Part shown: positions 14,919 to 21,993 of the stretch, piece after piece
Layout of the letters: every line of letters starts with the position of its first letter
Numbering within the stretch: the first letter of the stretch is position 1
From: an uncultured bacterium
Lineage (GTDB): Bacteria; Cyanobacteriota; Vampirovibrionia; Gastranaerophilales; Gastranaerophilaceae
Reading direction: 5' to 3'
Assembly: GCA_902795965.1 (NCBI GenBank)
Contig: CADBNI010000043.1
Location: 1-40,548 of the forward strand
Length of the DNA: 40,548 nucleotides
Position numbers and translations under genes: made by a program
Notes under the pieces: generated by a model
The model's input: only the letters and a program-made list of their open reading frames with translations
Told to the model about the DNA's origin: nothing
Databases searched by the model: none

Positions 14919-15428
14919 TTACTTTAAAAAAGTAATATATTTATCGCCGTATTTTTTCCGTTTTATGACTTCAAAATCCCCAAAATCAACTTCCGTGACA
15001 TGTTCCAAAATAACTATTTCGCCAATATTTTTAACGGCATCAAGGCTTTTTTCGTAAATTCCCGAAAAATAAGGAGGATCAATATAAACTACATCAAATT
15101 TTTCATCTGATTTTTCGATAATTTTCAGACTGTCACCGACAATAAGTTTTGGGAATTTGTCAAATTTTTTAAAATTAGATTTTATAACATTTGCGGATTT
15201 CGGATTTTTTTCTATTGCAACGGCATATTCAAAGCCTCTTGAAATCGCCTCAAGCCCCATAATCCCCGAACCTGCAAACATATCAAGAAAAGTGCTTCCC
15301 TCAAAATCAATAAGGGATTGCAAAGTGTTAAAAACACTCATCCTAACCTTTGAAAGTGTCGGGCGGGTGATATTTTCGTCCGGTGCTGTAATTTTTCTTC
15401 CCTTAAATTTACCTGCCGTAATTATCAT
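14919..15428 (-). CDS. rsmD: 16S rRNA (guanine-966-N2)-methyltransferase RsmD
   Basis: RsmD methylates G966 in 16S rRNA of the small ribosomal subunit. The 169-residue product, of normal family length, has all landmarks: AGKFKGRKI at the start, RPTLSKVRMSVFN, the SAM-binding stretch LDMFAGSGIMGLEAISRGFE and the catalytic DPPY (VVYIDPPYFSG). There is no good Shine-Dalgarno before ATG15428; a TAAAAT lies 7 nt upstream, so the transcript may be leaderless. Divergent from the fixC-like gene with only 44 bp between the starts. Confidence 0.95.
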   Translation of the reverse strand: MIITAGKFKGRKITAPDENITRPTLSKVRMSVFNTLQSLIDFEGSTFLDMFAGSGIMGLEAISRGFEYAVAIEKNPKSANVIKSNFKKFDKFPKLIVGDSLKIIEKSDEKFDVVYIDPPYFSGIYEKSLDAVKNIGEIVILEHVTEVDFGDFEVIKRKKYGDKYITFLK

Positions 15429-15435
15429 ACTTACT

Positions 15436-15466
15436 ATTTTACAATGAATAAAATTTGATGTATAGT
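15436..15466. promoter_or_regulatory. Two fully overlapping divergent promoters (rsmD and fixC-like)
   Basis: Plus strand: TTTACA (15438-15443), 17 bp, TATAGT (15461-15466), then 6 nt to ATG15473. Minus strand: TATACA (15464-15459), 17 bp, TAAAAT (15441-15436), then 7 nt to ATG15428. Each -35 lies on the other's -10, so one polymerase would exclude the other. Confidence 0.6.
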
Positions 15467-15472
15467 TTTGTT

Positions 15473-16780
15473 ATGGAACATCTGCATAACAAAACCGAAG
15501 TTATTGTTGTAGGAGGCGGACCTGCGGGAATTTCCTGTGCAATTACGGTTGCAAGGGCAGGATACGAAGTTGTTTTAATTGAACGCGGAAAATTTTCGGG
15601 CAGTAAAAATGTCTTTGGCGGTGCAATATATGCAAAGCCTACACGCGAAATTTTTCCTGATTTTGAAAAATCCGCACCTCTTGAACGCAAAACAATCGAG
15701 CATAAATACGCACTTTTGGGCGAAAATGACGGAACTGTAATTTCTTACAGAAAAAAAACCGAAGAAAACGAAAGTTATTCCGTTATTAGAGGGAAATTTG
15801 ACCGTTGGATGGCGGAAGAAGCCAAAAAGGCGGGGGTAATTCTTGTTGAAGAAACCGTTGTAACTGATTTAATCCTTGAAAACGGCTATGTGAAAGGTGT
15901 TGTTACCGAATTGGAAAGTTATTATGCGGATATTGTCGTGCTTGCTGACGGTGTAAACTCACTTTTGGCAAAGCAAATCGGACTTCGTTCGGATTTAAAA
16001 CCAGAAGACGTGGCATTGAGCGTAAAAGAAGTTATAAAACTTCCCGAAAACGTTATCAATGAAAGATTTCACGTAACGGGTGATGAAGGCTGTATTTACG
16101 AGATTTTTGGCGGTTCAATGCTTGGCATGCTCGGACTCGGATTTCTTTATACAAACAAAAATTCAATAAGTATAGGTTTGGGTGTGACTTTAAGTGAACT
16201 GACAAAGAGAGGCTTGCGCCCCTATGAGCTTTTGGATAAACTTAAATCTCACCCCGAAATTGCACCGCTTTTAAAAGACGGTGAATTGGTTGAATATTCG
16301 GCACATTTAATTCCCGAAGGCGGATACAAAAAAATCCCCGCAATATATTCAAACGGAATAATGATATGCGGTGATGCCGCAATGTTTGTCAATAATATGC
16401 ATTGGGAAGGCACAAATCTCGCAATGATTTCAGGCAAATTTGCGGGTGAAACTGCGGTTGTTGCTCTTGGCAGACGAGATTTTTCCAAAAATATGCTTTC
16501 GCTTTATGCCGATAAATTGGAAAATTCTTTTATTATAAAGGATTTGAGAACTTATAAAAATTTAATGAGCGGAATAGAAGGTCGTGCAAGCGAATTTTTA
16601 GGTTATTATCCGAAAAAAATCAATTCGTTTATGGAGATGTTTGTGACAACCGACAGTATCCCGAAACGCGAAAAATATCACAAATTTATAAAAAGTATTT
16701 TTACTGACAGAAAAATTTTGGATTTATTCAAAGATTTTTGGGCAGGGATAAAACTTTTATGGAGTATTTTGGTAAAATGA
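15473..16780 (+). CDS. fixC: FixC-like FAD-dependent electron-transfer flavoprotein:quinone oxidoreductase
   Basis: 435 residues with an N-terminal FAD-binding Rossmann motif (VIVVGGGPAG, glycines at about 14, 16 and 19). A second FAD region reads ADIVVLADGVNS, and GIMICGDAAMFVNNMHWEGT is the flavin-contact segment typical of FixC/ETF-QO. The protein ends in a hydrophobic patch (FWAGIKLLWSILVK) that may touch the membrane. FixC passes electrons from an electron-transfer flavoprotein to quinone or ferredoxin together with FixX, encoded next with an ATGA overlap. No FixA/FixB genes are in the window, so the electron donor is open. ATG15473 is preferred to upstream starts; a -10 box lies 6 nt before it. 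Confidence 0.88.
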   Translation: MEHLHNKTEVIVVGGGPAGISCAITVARAGYEVVLIERGKFSGSKNVFGGAIYAKPTREIFPDFEKSAPLERKTIEHKYALLGENDGTVISYRKKTEENESYSVIRGKFDRWMAEEAKKAGVILVEETVVTDLILENGYVKGVVTELESYYADIVVLADGVNSLLAKQIGLRSDLKPEDVALSVKEVIKLPENVINERFHVTGDEGCIYEIFGGSMLGMLGLGFLYTNKNSISIGLGVTLSELTKRGLRPYELLDKLKSHPEIAPLLKDGELVEYSAHLIPEGGYKKIPAIYSNGIMICGDAAMFVNNMHWEGTNLAMISGKFAGETAVVALGRRDFSKNMLSLYADKLENSFIIKDLRTYKNLMSGIEGRASEFLGYYPKKINSFMEMFVTTDSIPKREKYHKFIKSIFTDRKILDLFKDFWAGIKLLWSILVK

Positions 16781-17055
16781 GCGAACTTGAAGATAAATTA
16801 TACACCGTAAAATATACACCCGACAGTGAATCACACCTAAAACCCGTTCAAGAATACTGTCGAATATGCAAATCAAAAATTTGTACGATAATTTGTCCTG
16901 CCGGGGTTTATGAGTGGGACGACAAGGCGCAAAAGTTGATCGTGAATTTTGAAAACTGCCTCGAATGCGGTGCATGCCGAATAGCTTGCGAAACCAAAAC
17001 CCTCGGCTGGCAATACCCGAAAGGCACAAAAGGCGTTATGTTTAAGCAGGGGTAA
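16777..17055 (+). CDS. fixX: FixX-like ferredoxin
   Basis: 92 residues, normal FixX length. Cysteines occur at 28, 31, 36 and 40 (CRICKSKICTIICPAGVYEW) and at 61, 64, 67 and 71 (CLECGACRIAC), the pattern of FixX-type iron-sulfur proteins. The start ATG overlaps the TGA of the fixC-like gene (ATGA at 16777-16780), indicating coupled translation; in-frame starts further up, such as 16759, are less likely. It forms a two-protein oxidoreductase with the FixC-like protein. Confidence 0.9.
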   Translation: MSELEDKLYTVKYTPDSESHLKPVQEYCRICKSKICTIICPAGVYEWDDKAQKLIVNFENCLECGACRIACETKTLGWQYPKGTKGVMFKQG

Positions 17056-17059
17056 AAGT

Positions 17060-17713
17060 TTACCAAGGATAATCGGGGGCTATTTTCCAACCGTCTTTGT
17101 ATATAACAGTGGAGCAGTCAATGTTTCCATTGTTCGTTTGCTCGTCAGTTAATCTATCTCTCCATTGTGATTTGCAAGATTGTAAATTTCTTTCTCTTGT
17201 ATTTAACAAGTTAGGAGGTTCGATTACCCCTGAAGCGTTTAACTTAAAATAAAATCTTTCTCTTGTAGGATTTTTTAAATATTTGCTACTCAAGTCCGAA
17301 TGTTTGTGAGTATTTGTATAGAATATAAATACCGGAGAGCCGACAAAATTGCTTGTTTTCGAAAATATTGCTTGTGTACCATCTGAAAATATAAATTTAA
17401 TACCGCTTGTAAAATCTCCATGCATATATATAAAACTTGTTTTATCAACATTTTTTATATAAGGTTCTATATATTTTTTGTAAAAGTCCTCACTATTTTC
17501 ATATGACCAAGTATTGTATTCCCCATTATCTATAATTGCCATTTGTAATACCTGATTAATATTTGTGTAAAATTTCTTTATTTTATTAACCGTTGACTGC
17601 TTTTGATAATTTGCAATCAATGTCGGCAAAGTCACTGCCGCGACAACTCCGATAATACCCAATGTAATAAGCACTTCCGACAGTGTGAATGCGCATTTGT
17701 TTAATTTTATCAT
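17060..17713 (-). CDS. Type IV prepilin-like protein C
   Basis: 217 residues. The leader MIKLNKCA is followed by FTLSEVLITLGIIGVVAAVT. The residue before the cleavage site is Ala rather than Gly, and Ser replaces Ala at +4, but Glu+5 is kept. The head ends in YKDGWKIAPDYPW, the same tail as prepilin A, and the region after the helix (YQKQSTVNKIKKFYTNINQV) also resembles A, so A and C are close paralogues. AAAGGAA precedes the ATG. Divergent from the small HTH gene at 17838. The stop lies 4 bp from that of the convergent fixX-like gene. Confidence 0.87.
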   Translation of the reverse strand: MIKLNKCAFTLSEVLITLGIIGVVAAVTLPTLIANYQKQSTVNKIKKFYTNINQVLQMAIIDNGEYNTWSYENSEDFYKKYIEPYIKNVDKTSFIYMHGDFTSGIKFIFSDGTQAIFSKTSNFVGSPVFIFYTNTHKHSDLSSKYLKNPTRERFYFKLNASGVIEPPNLLNTRERNLQSCKSQWRDRLTDEQTNNGNIDCSTVIYKDGWKIAPDYPW

Positions 17714-17745
17714 AGCAAATTCCTTTGTACTTTTTGTTTATTTTA

Positions 17746-17782
17746 ATGATGTTTAAATAATATTTCATGATATAAACATCAT
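17746..17782. promoter_or_regulatory. Inverted repeat, operator candidate of locus C
   Basis: ATGATGTTTA (17746-17755) is repeated in perfect inverse as TAAACATCAT (17773-17782), separated by 17 bp. It lies in the start-site and leader region of the prepilin C transcript. Confidence 0.6.
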
Positions 17783-17791
17783 CTAAAAGAA

Positions 17792-17820
17792 AGATTACTA
17801 TATGGATTAATATTTGTCAA
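17792..17820 (-). promoter_or_regulatory. Promoter of prepilin C
   Basis: On the minus strand, a perfect TTGACA (17820-17815), 17-bp spacer and TAATCT (17797-17792). The -10 is weaker than at the other three prepilin genes. Confidence 0.65.
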
Positions 17821-17837
17821 GTCTTTATTATAAAAAT

Positions 17838-18047
17838 ATGTTTGATGAAAGATTAAAACGTTTTGGTAAAAATATTAAAATAGAGCGAATAAAAAACGAC
17901 TACTCTCAAGAGCAGCTTGCGGAACTTTTGGGGGTTTCTCCACGCACAATAAGTTTGATTGAAAACGGTTTACAGCACCCAAAATTCTTTTTGGTTGCTA
18001 AAATCGCTGAAGTATTGAATGTAGATATTAATGTATTCTTAAATTAG
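17838..18047 (+). CDS. Small XRE-type HTH regulator paired with prepilin C
   Basis: 69 residues forming one canonical Cro/C1 helix-turn-helix domain: RLKRFGKNIKIERIKNDYSQ, EQLAELLGVSPRTISLIENG and HPKFFLVAKIAEVLNVDI. ATG17838 has no Shine-Dalgarno; TATTAT lies at 17826-17831, 6 nt before it, so a leaderless mRNA is possible. An in-frame TTG upstream overlaps the prepilin promoter and is rejected. Divergent from prepilin C with an inverted repeat between. Its stop overlaps the upp stop (TTAG at 18044-18047). Confidence 0.87.
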   Translation: MFDERLKRFGKNIKIERIKNDYSQEQLAELLGVSPRTISLIENGLQHPKFFLVAKIAEVLNVDINVFLN

Positions 18048-18709
18048 AGCGTATTAAAAATTCTGTCACCCGCGTCTCCCATGCCGGGAACGATATAACC
18101 TTTTTCGTTCAAGCATTCGTCCACCGCTGCGGTTATAATCTCTATATCGGGATAGTGTTTGTGAATGTTTTCAATCCCCTGCGGAGCCGCAATTATACAA
18201 ATACATTTGATATTTTCAACAGGAATGCCCTTATCCGCATACAATTTTATCGCCTCAAGCAATGAATTACCCGTAGCAAGCATCGGATCCGTAATATAAA
18301 CATAAAATTTTTCGGGATTAGGAGCTTCCATAGGCACTTTATTGTAATACCAAACGGGTTTTAGAGTTTTTTCATCTCTGTACATTCCGATATGCCTGAT
18401 TGTTGCCTGCGGTAAAATATCAATGGCTTCATCAGTAAAAATCAATCCCGCACGCAAAATCGGTGAAATAATCAAATTTATCTCAGGGTCAACCGTCTTT
18501 GCTTTAAACGTTGTCAAAGGTGTTGTAACATCACGTTCCACAAGCGGAAGATTTTTGGCAGCTTCATACAAAAGACATCTCGTAATCTTTCTCGTTGCAA
18601 TCCTAACCCCCTGACTGTCGGTGTCTTTATCGCGCATTGTACACAAATTCAAAAGTACAACGGGATTATTAATTATTCTCACTTTCTCCGTCAAGCTCAC
18701 CTTTTCCAT
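18044..18709 (-). CDS. upp: Uracil phosphoribosyltransferase
   Basis: Upp makes UMP from uracil and PRPP in pyrimidine salvage. The 221-residue product has the PRPP-binding loop ITDPMLATGNS (Asp141 onward), the SPILRAGLIF segment and the uracil-binding C-terminus GYIVPGMGDAGDRIFNT, all conserved in the family. ATG18709 is chosen because GGAGAG precedes it; an upstream in-frame ATG at 18727 lacks this. The start lies 41 bp inside the end of the MlaD-like gene, so the two are co-transcribed and probably translationally coupled. Confidence 0.96.
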   Translation of the reverse strand: MEKVSLTEKVRIINNPVVLLNLCTMRDKDTDSQGVRIATRKITRCLLYEAAKNLPLVERDVTTPLTTFKAKTVDPEINLIISPILRAGLIFTDEAIDILPQATIRHIGMYRDEKTLKPVWYYNKVPMEAPNPEKFYVYITDPMLATGNSLLEAIKLYADKGIPVENIKCICIIAAPQGIENIHKHYPDIEIITAAVDECLNEKGYIVPGMGDAGDRIFNTL

Positions 18710-19298
18710 TAAACTCTCCTTTTTCAAACTTTTTCATAATCAAATCCGCAGTATTCATATTTTCCTCAATAGATTTGGTGTCAATGCCCTCTTTTATATC
18801 AACAACACCTGTTTCTTTGGCAAAATATGACGTCCTTACAATGATTGAGTTAATCTTGTTATACATATCACCCAAAAGCGACGTTGCATCATTCAATCTT
18901 ACAGGCTTTTGAATAGCAATAAGTTTGCCTTCCGCTTTGCTCATAGGGCTTGGCGGATACAATTCCAAGGATTTTGAACCGCCCATTCCGTTAAATTCTA
19001 CCGTAGCAATTACCCCTTTCGGAAGCTGTAAATCCTTATCGGTTACGACAAACTTTAAATAAACTTCGCCTGAAACTATTCTGACTTTTTCAATATAGCC
19101 AACCTCAACTCCCATATATCTGACGGGCGAGCCGACAATTAAACCGTCAACATCAGGTAAAAATATCTGGTATGATACCAATTTTTTTGCCTCATTGTGA
19201 TTGTGAATTTTTATCCCCGTAACGGCAATACATATAATAAAAAACCAAATACAAAACTCAATCCAAATATATTTGTGAATGTCTTCGAGCTTACCCAT
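18669..19298 (-). CDS. MlaD/MCE-domain protein
   Basis: 209 residues: a short cytoplasmic N-terminus, one membrane anchor (IWIEFCIWFFIICIAVTGIK) and a periplasmic MCE domain (YQIFLPDVDGLIVGSPVRYM, GVEVGYIEKV), as in MlaD, the lipid-binding subunit of phospholipid transport systems between the two membranes. Its usual partners, MlaE permease and MlaF ATPase, are not in the window, so it may work with components encoded elsewhere. ATG19298 is chosen because TATAAT ends 6 nt before it with no Shine-Dalgarno; the upstream ATG at 19334 would lie before this promoter. Confidence 0.82.
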   Translation of the reverse strand: MGKLEDIHKYIWIEFCIWFFIICIAVTGIKIHNHNEAKKLVSYQIFLPDVDGLIVGSPVRYMGVEVGYIEKVRIVSGEVYLKFVVTDKDLQLPKGVIATVEFNGMGGSKSLELYPPSPMSKAEGKLIAIQKPVRLNDATSLLGDMYNKINSIIVRTSYFAKETGVVDIKEGIDTKSIEENMNTADLIMKKFEKGEFNGKGELDGESENN

Positions 19299-19310
19299 AA
19301 AATAATTATA
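19299..19310 (-). promoter_or_regulatory. -10 box directly before the mlaD-like gene
   Basis: Minus strand TATAAT (19310-19305), then TATTTT, then ATG. The same 16 bases including ATGG occur at 5513-5528 on the plus strand. The -35 is poor. Confidence 0.55.
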
Positions 19311-19386
19311 CAACAACTTGCAAATTTTTGCCACTTGCCAAAATATTTTTTGTATTATAAGATAGATATACGAAATGAGGTAAATT

Positions 19387-19629
19387 ATGATGGATCAGAT
19401 TATAAGAGTTGCGTGGGATTTAAACGACAATACGGAAAACAGATACCAACTCGTGTATGAGATTGCTGAATTGGCAAAGAAATTGGTTGATGAAACTCAA
19501 GCAAAAAAAGCTCACGATGAGTTTAATTTTGAAGAAAATTTCGACACGACTTACAAGAAAGAAAATCCCGTTGAACATGCAATCATGGTAAAAGCAGCAG
19601 AAGCTGATGATGACAGATTAGTAGGTTAA
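19387..19629 (+). CDS. rpoZ: Probable RNA polymerase omega subunit
   Basis: 80 residues. The stretch NRYQLVYEIAELAKKLVDE matches the conserved NRFELVLLAAxRAKxL core of omega, and NPVEHAIMVKAAE fits the later KPVxxAIxEIAEG part. Omega helps assemble and stabilise RNA polymerase. The protein is short but within range for the family. GAGG at 19377-19380 precedes the ATG. Single-gene unit ended by a strong terminator. The family call rests on short motifs, so an unrelated small helical protein is possible. Confidence 0.65.
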   Translation: MMDQIIRVAWDLNDNTENRYQLVYEIAELAKKLVDETQAKKAHDEFNFEENFDTTYKKENPVEHAIMVKAAEADDDRLVG

Positions 19630-19637
19630 TTATTATA

Positions 19638-19672
19638 AATACACAAAAGTTTTGGCTTTTGTGTATTTTTGT
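19638..19672 (+). terminator. Strong rho-independent terminator after the rpoZ-like gene
   Basis: A perfect 12-bp stem (AATACACAAAAG at 19638-19649, CTTTTGTGTATT at 19656-19667) with a 6-nt loop is followed by T residues. Confidence 0.9.
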
Positions 19673-19690
19673 ATCCAAAAGGAGTTTTAT

Positions 19691-20494
19691 ATGACCGATA
19701 CCGTTGAATTTATCAATCAAAAAACAGGCAATTTCAAACCCGAAATCGGTATAATTTTGGGTTCGGGGCTTGGGGAACTTGCTGATGAATATTGCGATAC
19801 GGCAATTCCTTACAATGAAATCCCGAATTTTGTAAAATCAACTGTAAAAGGTCACAAAGGTCGTCTTGTTTTCTCGCAAATTAACGGCAAAAAAGTTGTT
19901 ATGATGCAGGGCAGAATCCATTTTTACGAAGGTCATACAATGAGCGAAATAACTTACCCCGTCAAAGTTATGAAATTGCTCGGAGTCAAAACTCTTATAC
20001 TTACCAATGCGGCAGGAGCGGTAAACGAAAGTTTTCGTCCTGCAAATCTTATGCTTATAACGGATCATATAAATTTTACGGGAACAAATCCTCTGATAGG
20101 AATAAATGACGATTCTATGGGCGAAAGATTCCCCGATATGACGGAAGTTTACGACAAATCTCTCATAGAGCTTGCAGAAAAATGTGCAAAAAATTTGGGA
20201 ATTGATATTCAAAAAGGAGTGTACTGGGCAAATTCAGGCCCCGCATACGAAACCCCCGCCGAAATAAAAATGGCAAAACTGCTTGGTGCGGACGCAGTCG
20301 GAATGTCAACGGTTCCGGAGGCAATAGTCGCAAATTGGTGCGGAATGAAGATTTTGGGCATAAGTTGTATTACAAATGCCGCTACCTCAAATTCGGGTGA
20401 AAAACTTTCACATGACGAAGTTATTAAAGCCGCAAATATCGCCAAAACGAAATTTAAGGCACTTGTTTTGGAAGTGGTTGGCAAAGTATCGTAG
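19691..20494 (+). CDS. punA: Purine nucleoside phosphorylase (trimeric PNP family)
   Basis: PNP splits inosine and guanosine with phosphate in purine salvage. The 267-residue product carries the phosphate-loop IGIILGSGLGELADEY, GHKGRLVFSQINGKKV, MQGRIHFYEGHTMSEITYPV, the base-binding SGPAYETPAEI and ADAVGMSTVPEAIVA, all hallmarks of the trimeric PNP family. AAAAGGAG at 19677-19684 precedes ATG19691. An earlier in-frame ATG lies inside the terminator hairpin of the preceding gene and is rejected. Monocistronic, followed by a long repeat-rich spacer. Confidence 0.95.
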   Translation: MTDTVEFINQKTGNFKPEIGIILGSGLGELADEYCDTAIPYNEIPNFVKSTVKGHKGRLVFSQINGKKVVMMQGRIHFYEGHTMSEITYPVKVMKLLGVKTLILTNAAGAVNESFRPANLMLITDHINFTGTNPLIGINDDSMGERFPDMTEVYDKSLIELAEKCAKNLGIDIQKGVYWANSGPAYETPAEIKMAKLLGADAVGMSTVPEAIVANWCGMKILGISCITNAATSNSGEKLSHDEVIKAANIAKTKFKALVLEVVGKVS

Positions 20495-20514
20495 TGAAAA
20501 GGTATCGTTAAATA

Positions 20515-20640
20515 AAGTTACTAAGTGGCTAAGGCTCTAAGGCACTAAGAAAATTGAAAGTTGTATTGGTGTGAGAGGTGAGAGGCCCTTATCGGTGCGC
20601 CTGTGGCGCACGAAACTTCTTATAATCACCACTTACAACA
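20515..20640. repeat. Composite short-unit repeat with GGTGCGC hairpin core
   Basis: Downstream of the PNP gene, 8-bp units CTAAGTGG, CTAAGGCT, CTAAGGCA and CTAAG run head to tail (about 20522-20550). They are followed by GTGAGAG units (about 20571-20584) and the hairpin core GGTGCGCC-TGT-GGCGCACGAAA (about 20594-20616). This core is the same as in the element at 14778. No clear inverted right arm is seen, so this may be a decayed or composite copy. Confidence 0.6.
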
Positions 20641-20653
20641 ACTAAAACTCAAT

Positions 20654-20950
20654 CCGACCTCAACGTAGTGAGCAATAATTGTAGGCGAAACAACAACAAA
20701 GGCGGACACTGTCTGAACGATAAAAATTGATAGACCCTGAAACAAGTTCAGGGTGACACCGAGTGAGTTTGTCCGCCCTTTATACTATGTTCGTTGATTT
20801 TGGTTCAAACTTAGAGTATCTACGTGCGTAGCACTTGAGCCGTACAAATTATTAGCGAACAAAGTTATGGTCGGGAGTTTCTTTGGGTACTTTCTTGTCG
20901 GTACAAGAAAGTACCTGCGGGGTGCAGGGGCGGCATAAGCCCCGCAAATA
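20654..20950. repeat. Nested-palindrome dispersed repeat, copy 1
   Basis: Outer imperfect inverted arms CCGACC (20654) and GGTCGG (20869) extend over about 38 bp each. Inside is a 77-bp module bounded by GGCGGACA (20701-20708) and TGTCCGCC (20770-20777) with an innermost hairpin ACCCTGAA-ACAAG-TTCAGGGT (20734-20754). After the right arm come a 13-bp hairpin (20886-20915, loop CGGT) and a GCGGGG...CCCCGC hairpin (about 20918-20945). The second copy is at 37852; the 77-bp modules differ by one base. It ends about 20 bp from the stop of the small gene at 20971. Confidence 0.85.
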
Positions 20951-20970
20951 TAAAAATTTAATAAAATATT

Positions 20971-21201
20971 TTATTTTCTAAAATAGTCACAAATCAGCGT
21001 CTTTTTATGCGGGATAATATTTCGCAAATTATCCAAAAATTTACTCTTATCCATGTCGTCAAGTTCTTTTTTTAGGATTGCTTTTTCCAAAACGACTTTA
21101 TTATACAAATCAGAACAAACAGAACTCTTATCTACATGCTCTCTCAATTTGGCTAACTGTATTTCTTTCTCTCTGATTGATTTAATTAATTCTCTTTTCA
21201 C
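20971..21201 (-). CDS. Small coiled-coil protein of unknown function
   Basis: 76 residues, highly charged and helical (KRELIKSIREKEIQLAKLRE, VVLEKAILKKELDDMDKSKF), with no membrane segment. It starts with GTG at 21201, supported by GAGGT five bases upstream. I do not recognise a family. Isolated between a repeat element and the kor operon; it could be an accessory gene associated with the repeat, since the other repeat copy also abuts the 3' end of a small gene. Confidence 0.65.
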   Translation of the reverse strand: MKRELIKSIREKEIQLAKLREHVDKSSVCSDLYNKVVLEKAILKKELDDMDKSKFLDNLRNIIPHKKTLICDYFRK

Positions 21202-21267
21202 TTTGACCTCTTACACATATAAGAATAAAGCTAATTTTCAAATTTTAAATCGACTTTTTAGTTGATT

Positions 21268-21813
21268 CTACACAGGTAACAACTCATACTCATAGCCTAT
21301 TTTTAAAGCCTTAATATTCAAAGGCAGCAAGTTCTTTCTGTGAGGCGGAATTACATTATCTAAAGCCTTTTCCAGTGCTTCCAAATTTATAAAATTACCC
21401 GCCTTTGCAAGAATGCCGAGCGAAAGAATATTAGCCATCTTTATATTTCCGACTTCTTCCGCAAGTTTTGTAATCGGCGCAAACAAATAATTTATATCCG
21501 CTCTTGTCTTAATCTCTTTAACAAGCGTAGAATTTGCAATCATCAAACCGCCTTTTTTAATCTTTGACAAAAATCTGTCAAAAGATGCCTGATTTAACGC
21601 AATAACAAAATCAGAATCCGCCTTATTAACTTCACTGACTTCCTCATCACTCATAACAATTTCGCAATTAACCGTTCCACCGCGCATCTCTGCACCGTAA
21701 GAAGGATACCAAGTAACATTCTTACCCAAAAGCATAAAAGCGTTCGCCAAAACTTCGCCCGCCAATAATACGCCCTGTCCGCCAAATCCTGCTATTATAA
21801 AGTTTTTCTCCAT
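21268..21813 (-). CDS. korC: 2-oxoglutarate/2-oxoacid:ferredoxin oxidoreductase, gamma subunit
   Basis: 181 residues of the gamma domain of the pyruvate/2-oxoacid:ferredoxin oxidoreductase family: NFIIAGFGGQGVLLAGEVLA at the start and YPSYGAEMRGGTVNC, both diagnostic. The subunit helps bind CoA and structure the complex that oxidatively decarboxylates a 2-oxoacid to acyl-CoA while reducing ferredoxin. Last gene of the operon korD-korA-korB-korC, but separated from korB by 180 bp; there is no good ribosome site before its ATG, so it might also have its own promoter in that gap. Confidence 0.92.
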   Translation of the reverse strand: MEKNFIIAGFGGQGVLLAGEVLANAFMLLGKNVTWYPSYGAEMRGGTVNCEIVMSDEEVSEVNKADSDFVIALNQASFDRFLSKIKKGGLMIANSTLVKEIKTRADINYLFAPITKLAEEVGNIKMANILSLGILAKAGNFINLEALEKALDNVIPPHRKNLLPLNIKALKIGYEYELLPV

Positions 21814-21993
21814 TTTTTTTATTACAGCTTACGATATTCGTTAAGCCGCCTTTCCTTATTTACCTGTATTAACTTTATTTGTTGCCTTGTTATCGGCTTT
21901 TAGCAATTCATGCACTCGGTGTATTTTGATTGAACTTTACCAATATTCATACAACTTTTCACCTCGCATCTGTTTTGCTTAAAAATTTTCACT
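21814..21993. other. Spacer between korB and korC
   Basis: An unusually long 180-bp gap inside an otherwise overlapping operon. I find no reading frame, no strong hairpin and no recognisable repeat; TGTAATAA just before korC is a weak promoter-like string only. Confidence 0.3.

Noticed and set aside
19652-19690. Upstream start for the purine nucleoside phosphorylase
   Set aside because: Those codons lie in the terminator hairpin of the rpoZ-like gene; ATG19691 has AAAAGGAG.
20522-20550. CTAAG tandem units as a possible CRISPR or replication iteron array
   Set aside because: Too short, only four imperfect units, no spacers and no rep or dnaA gene nearby.
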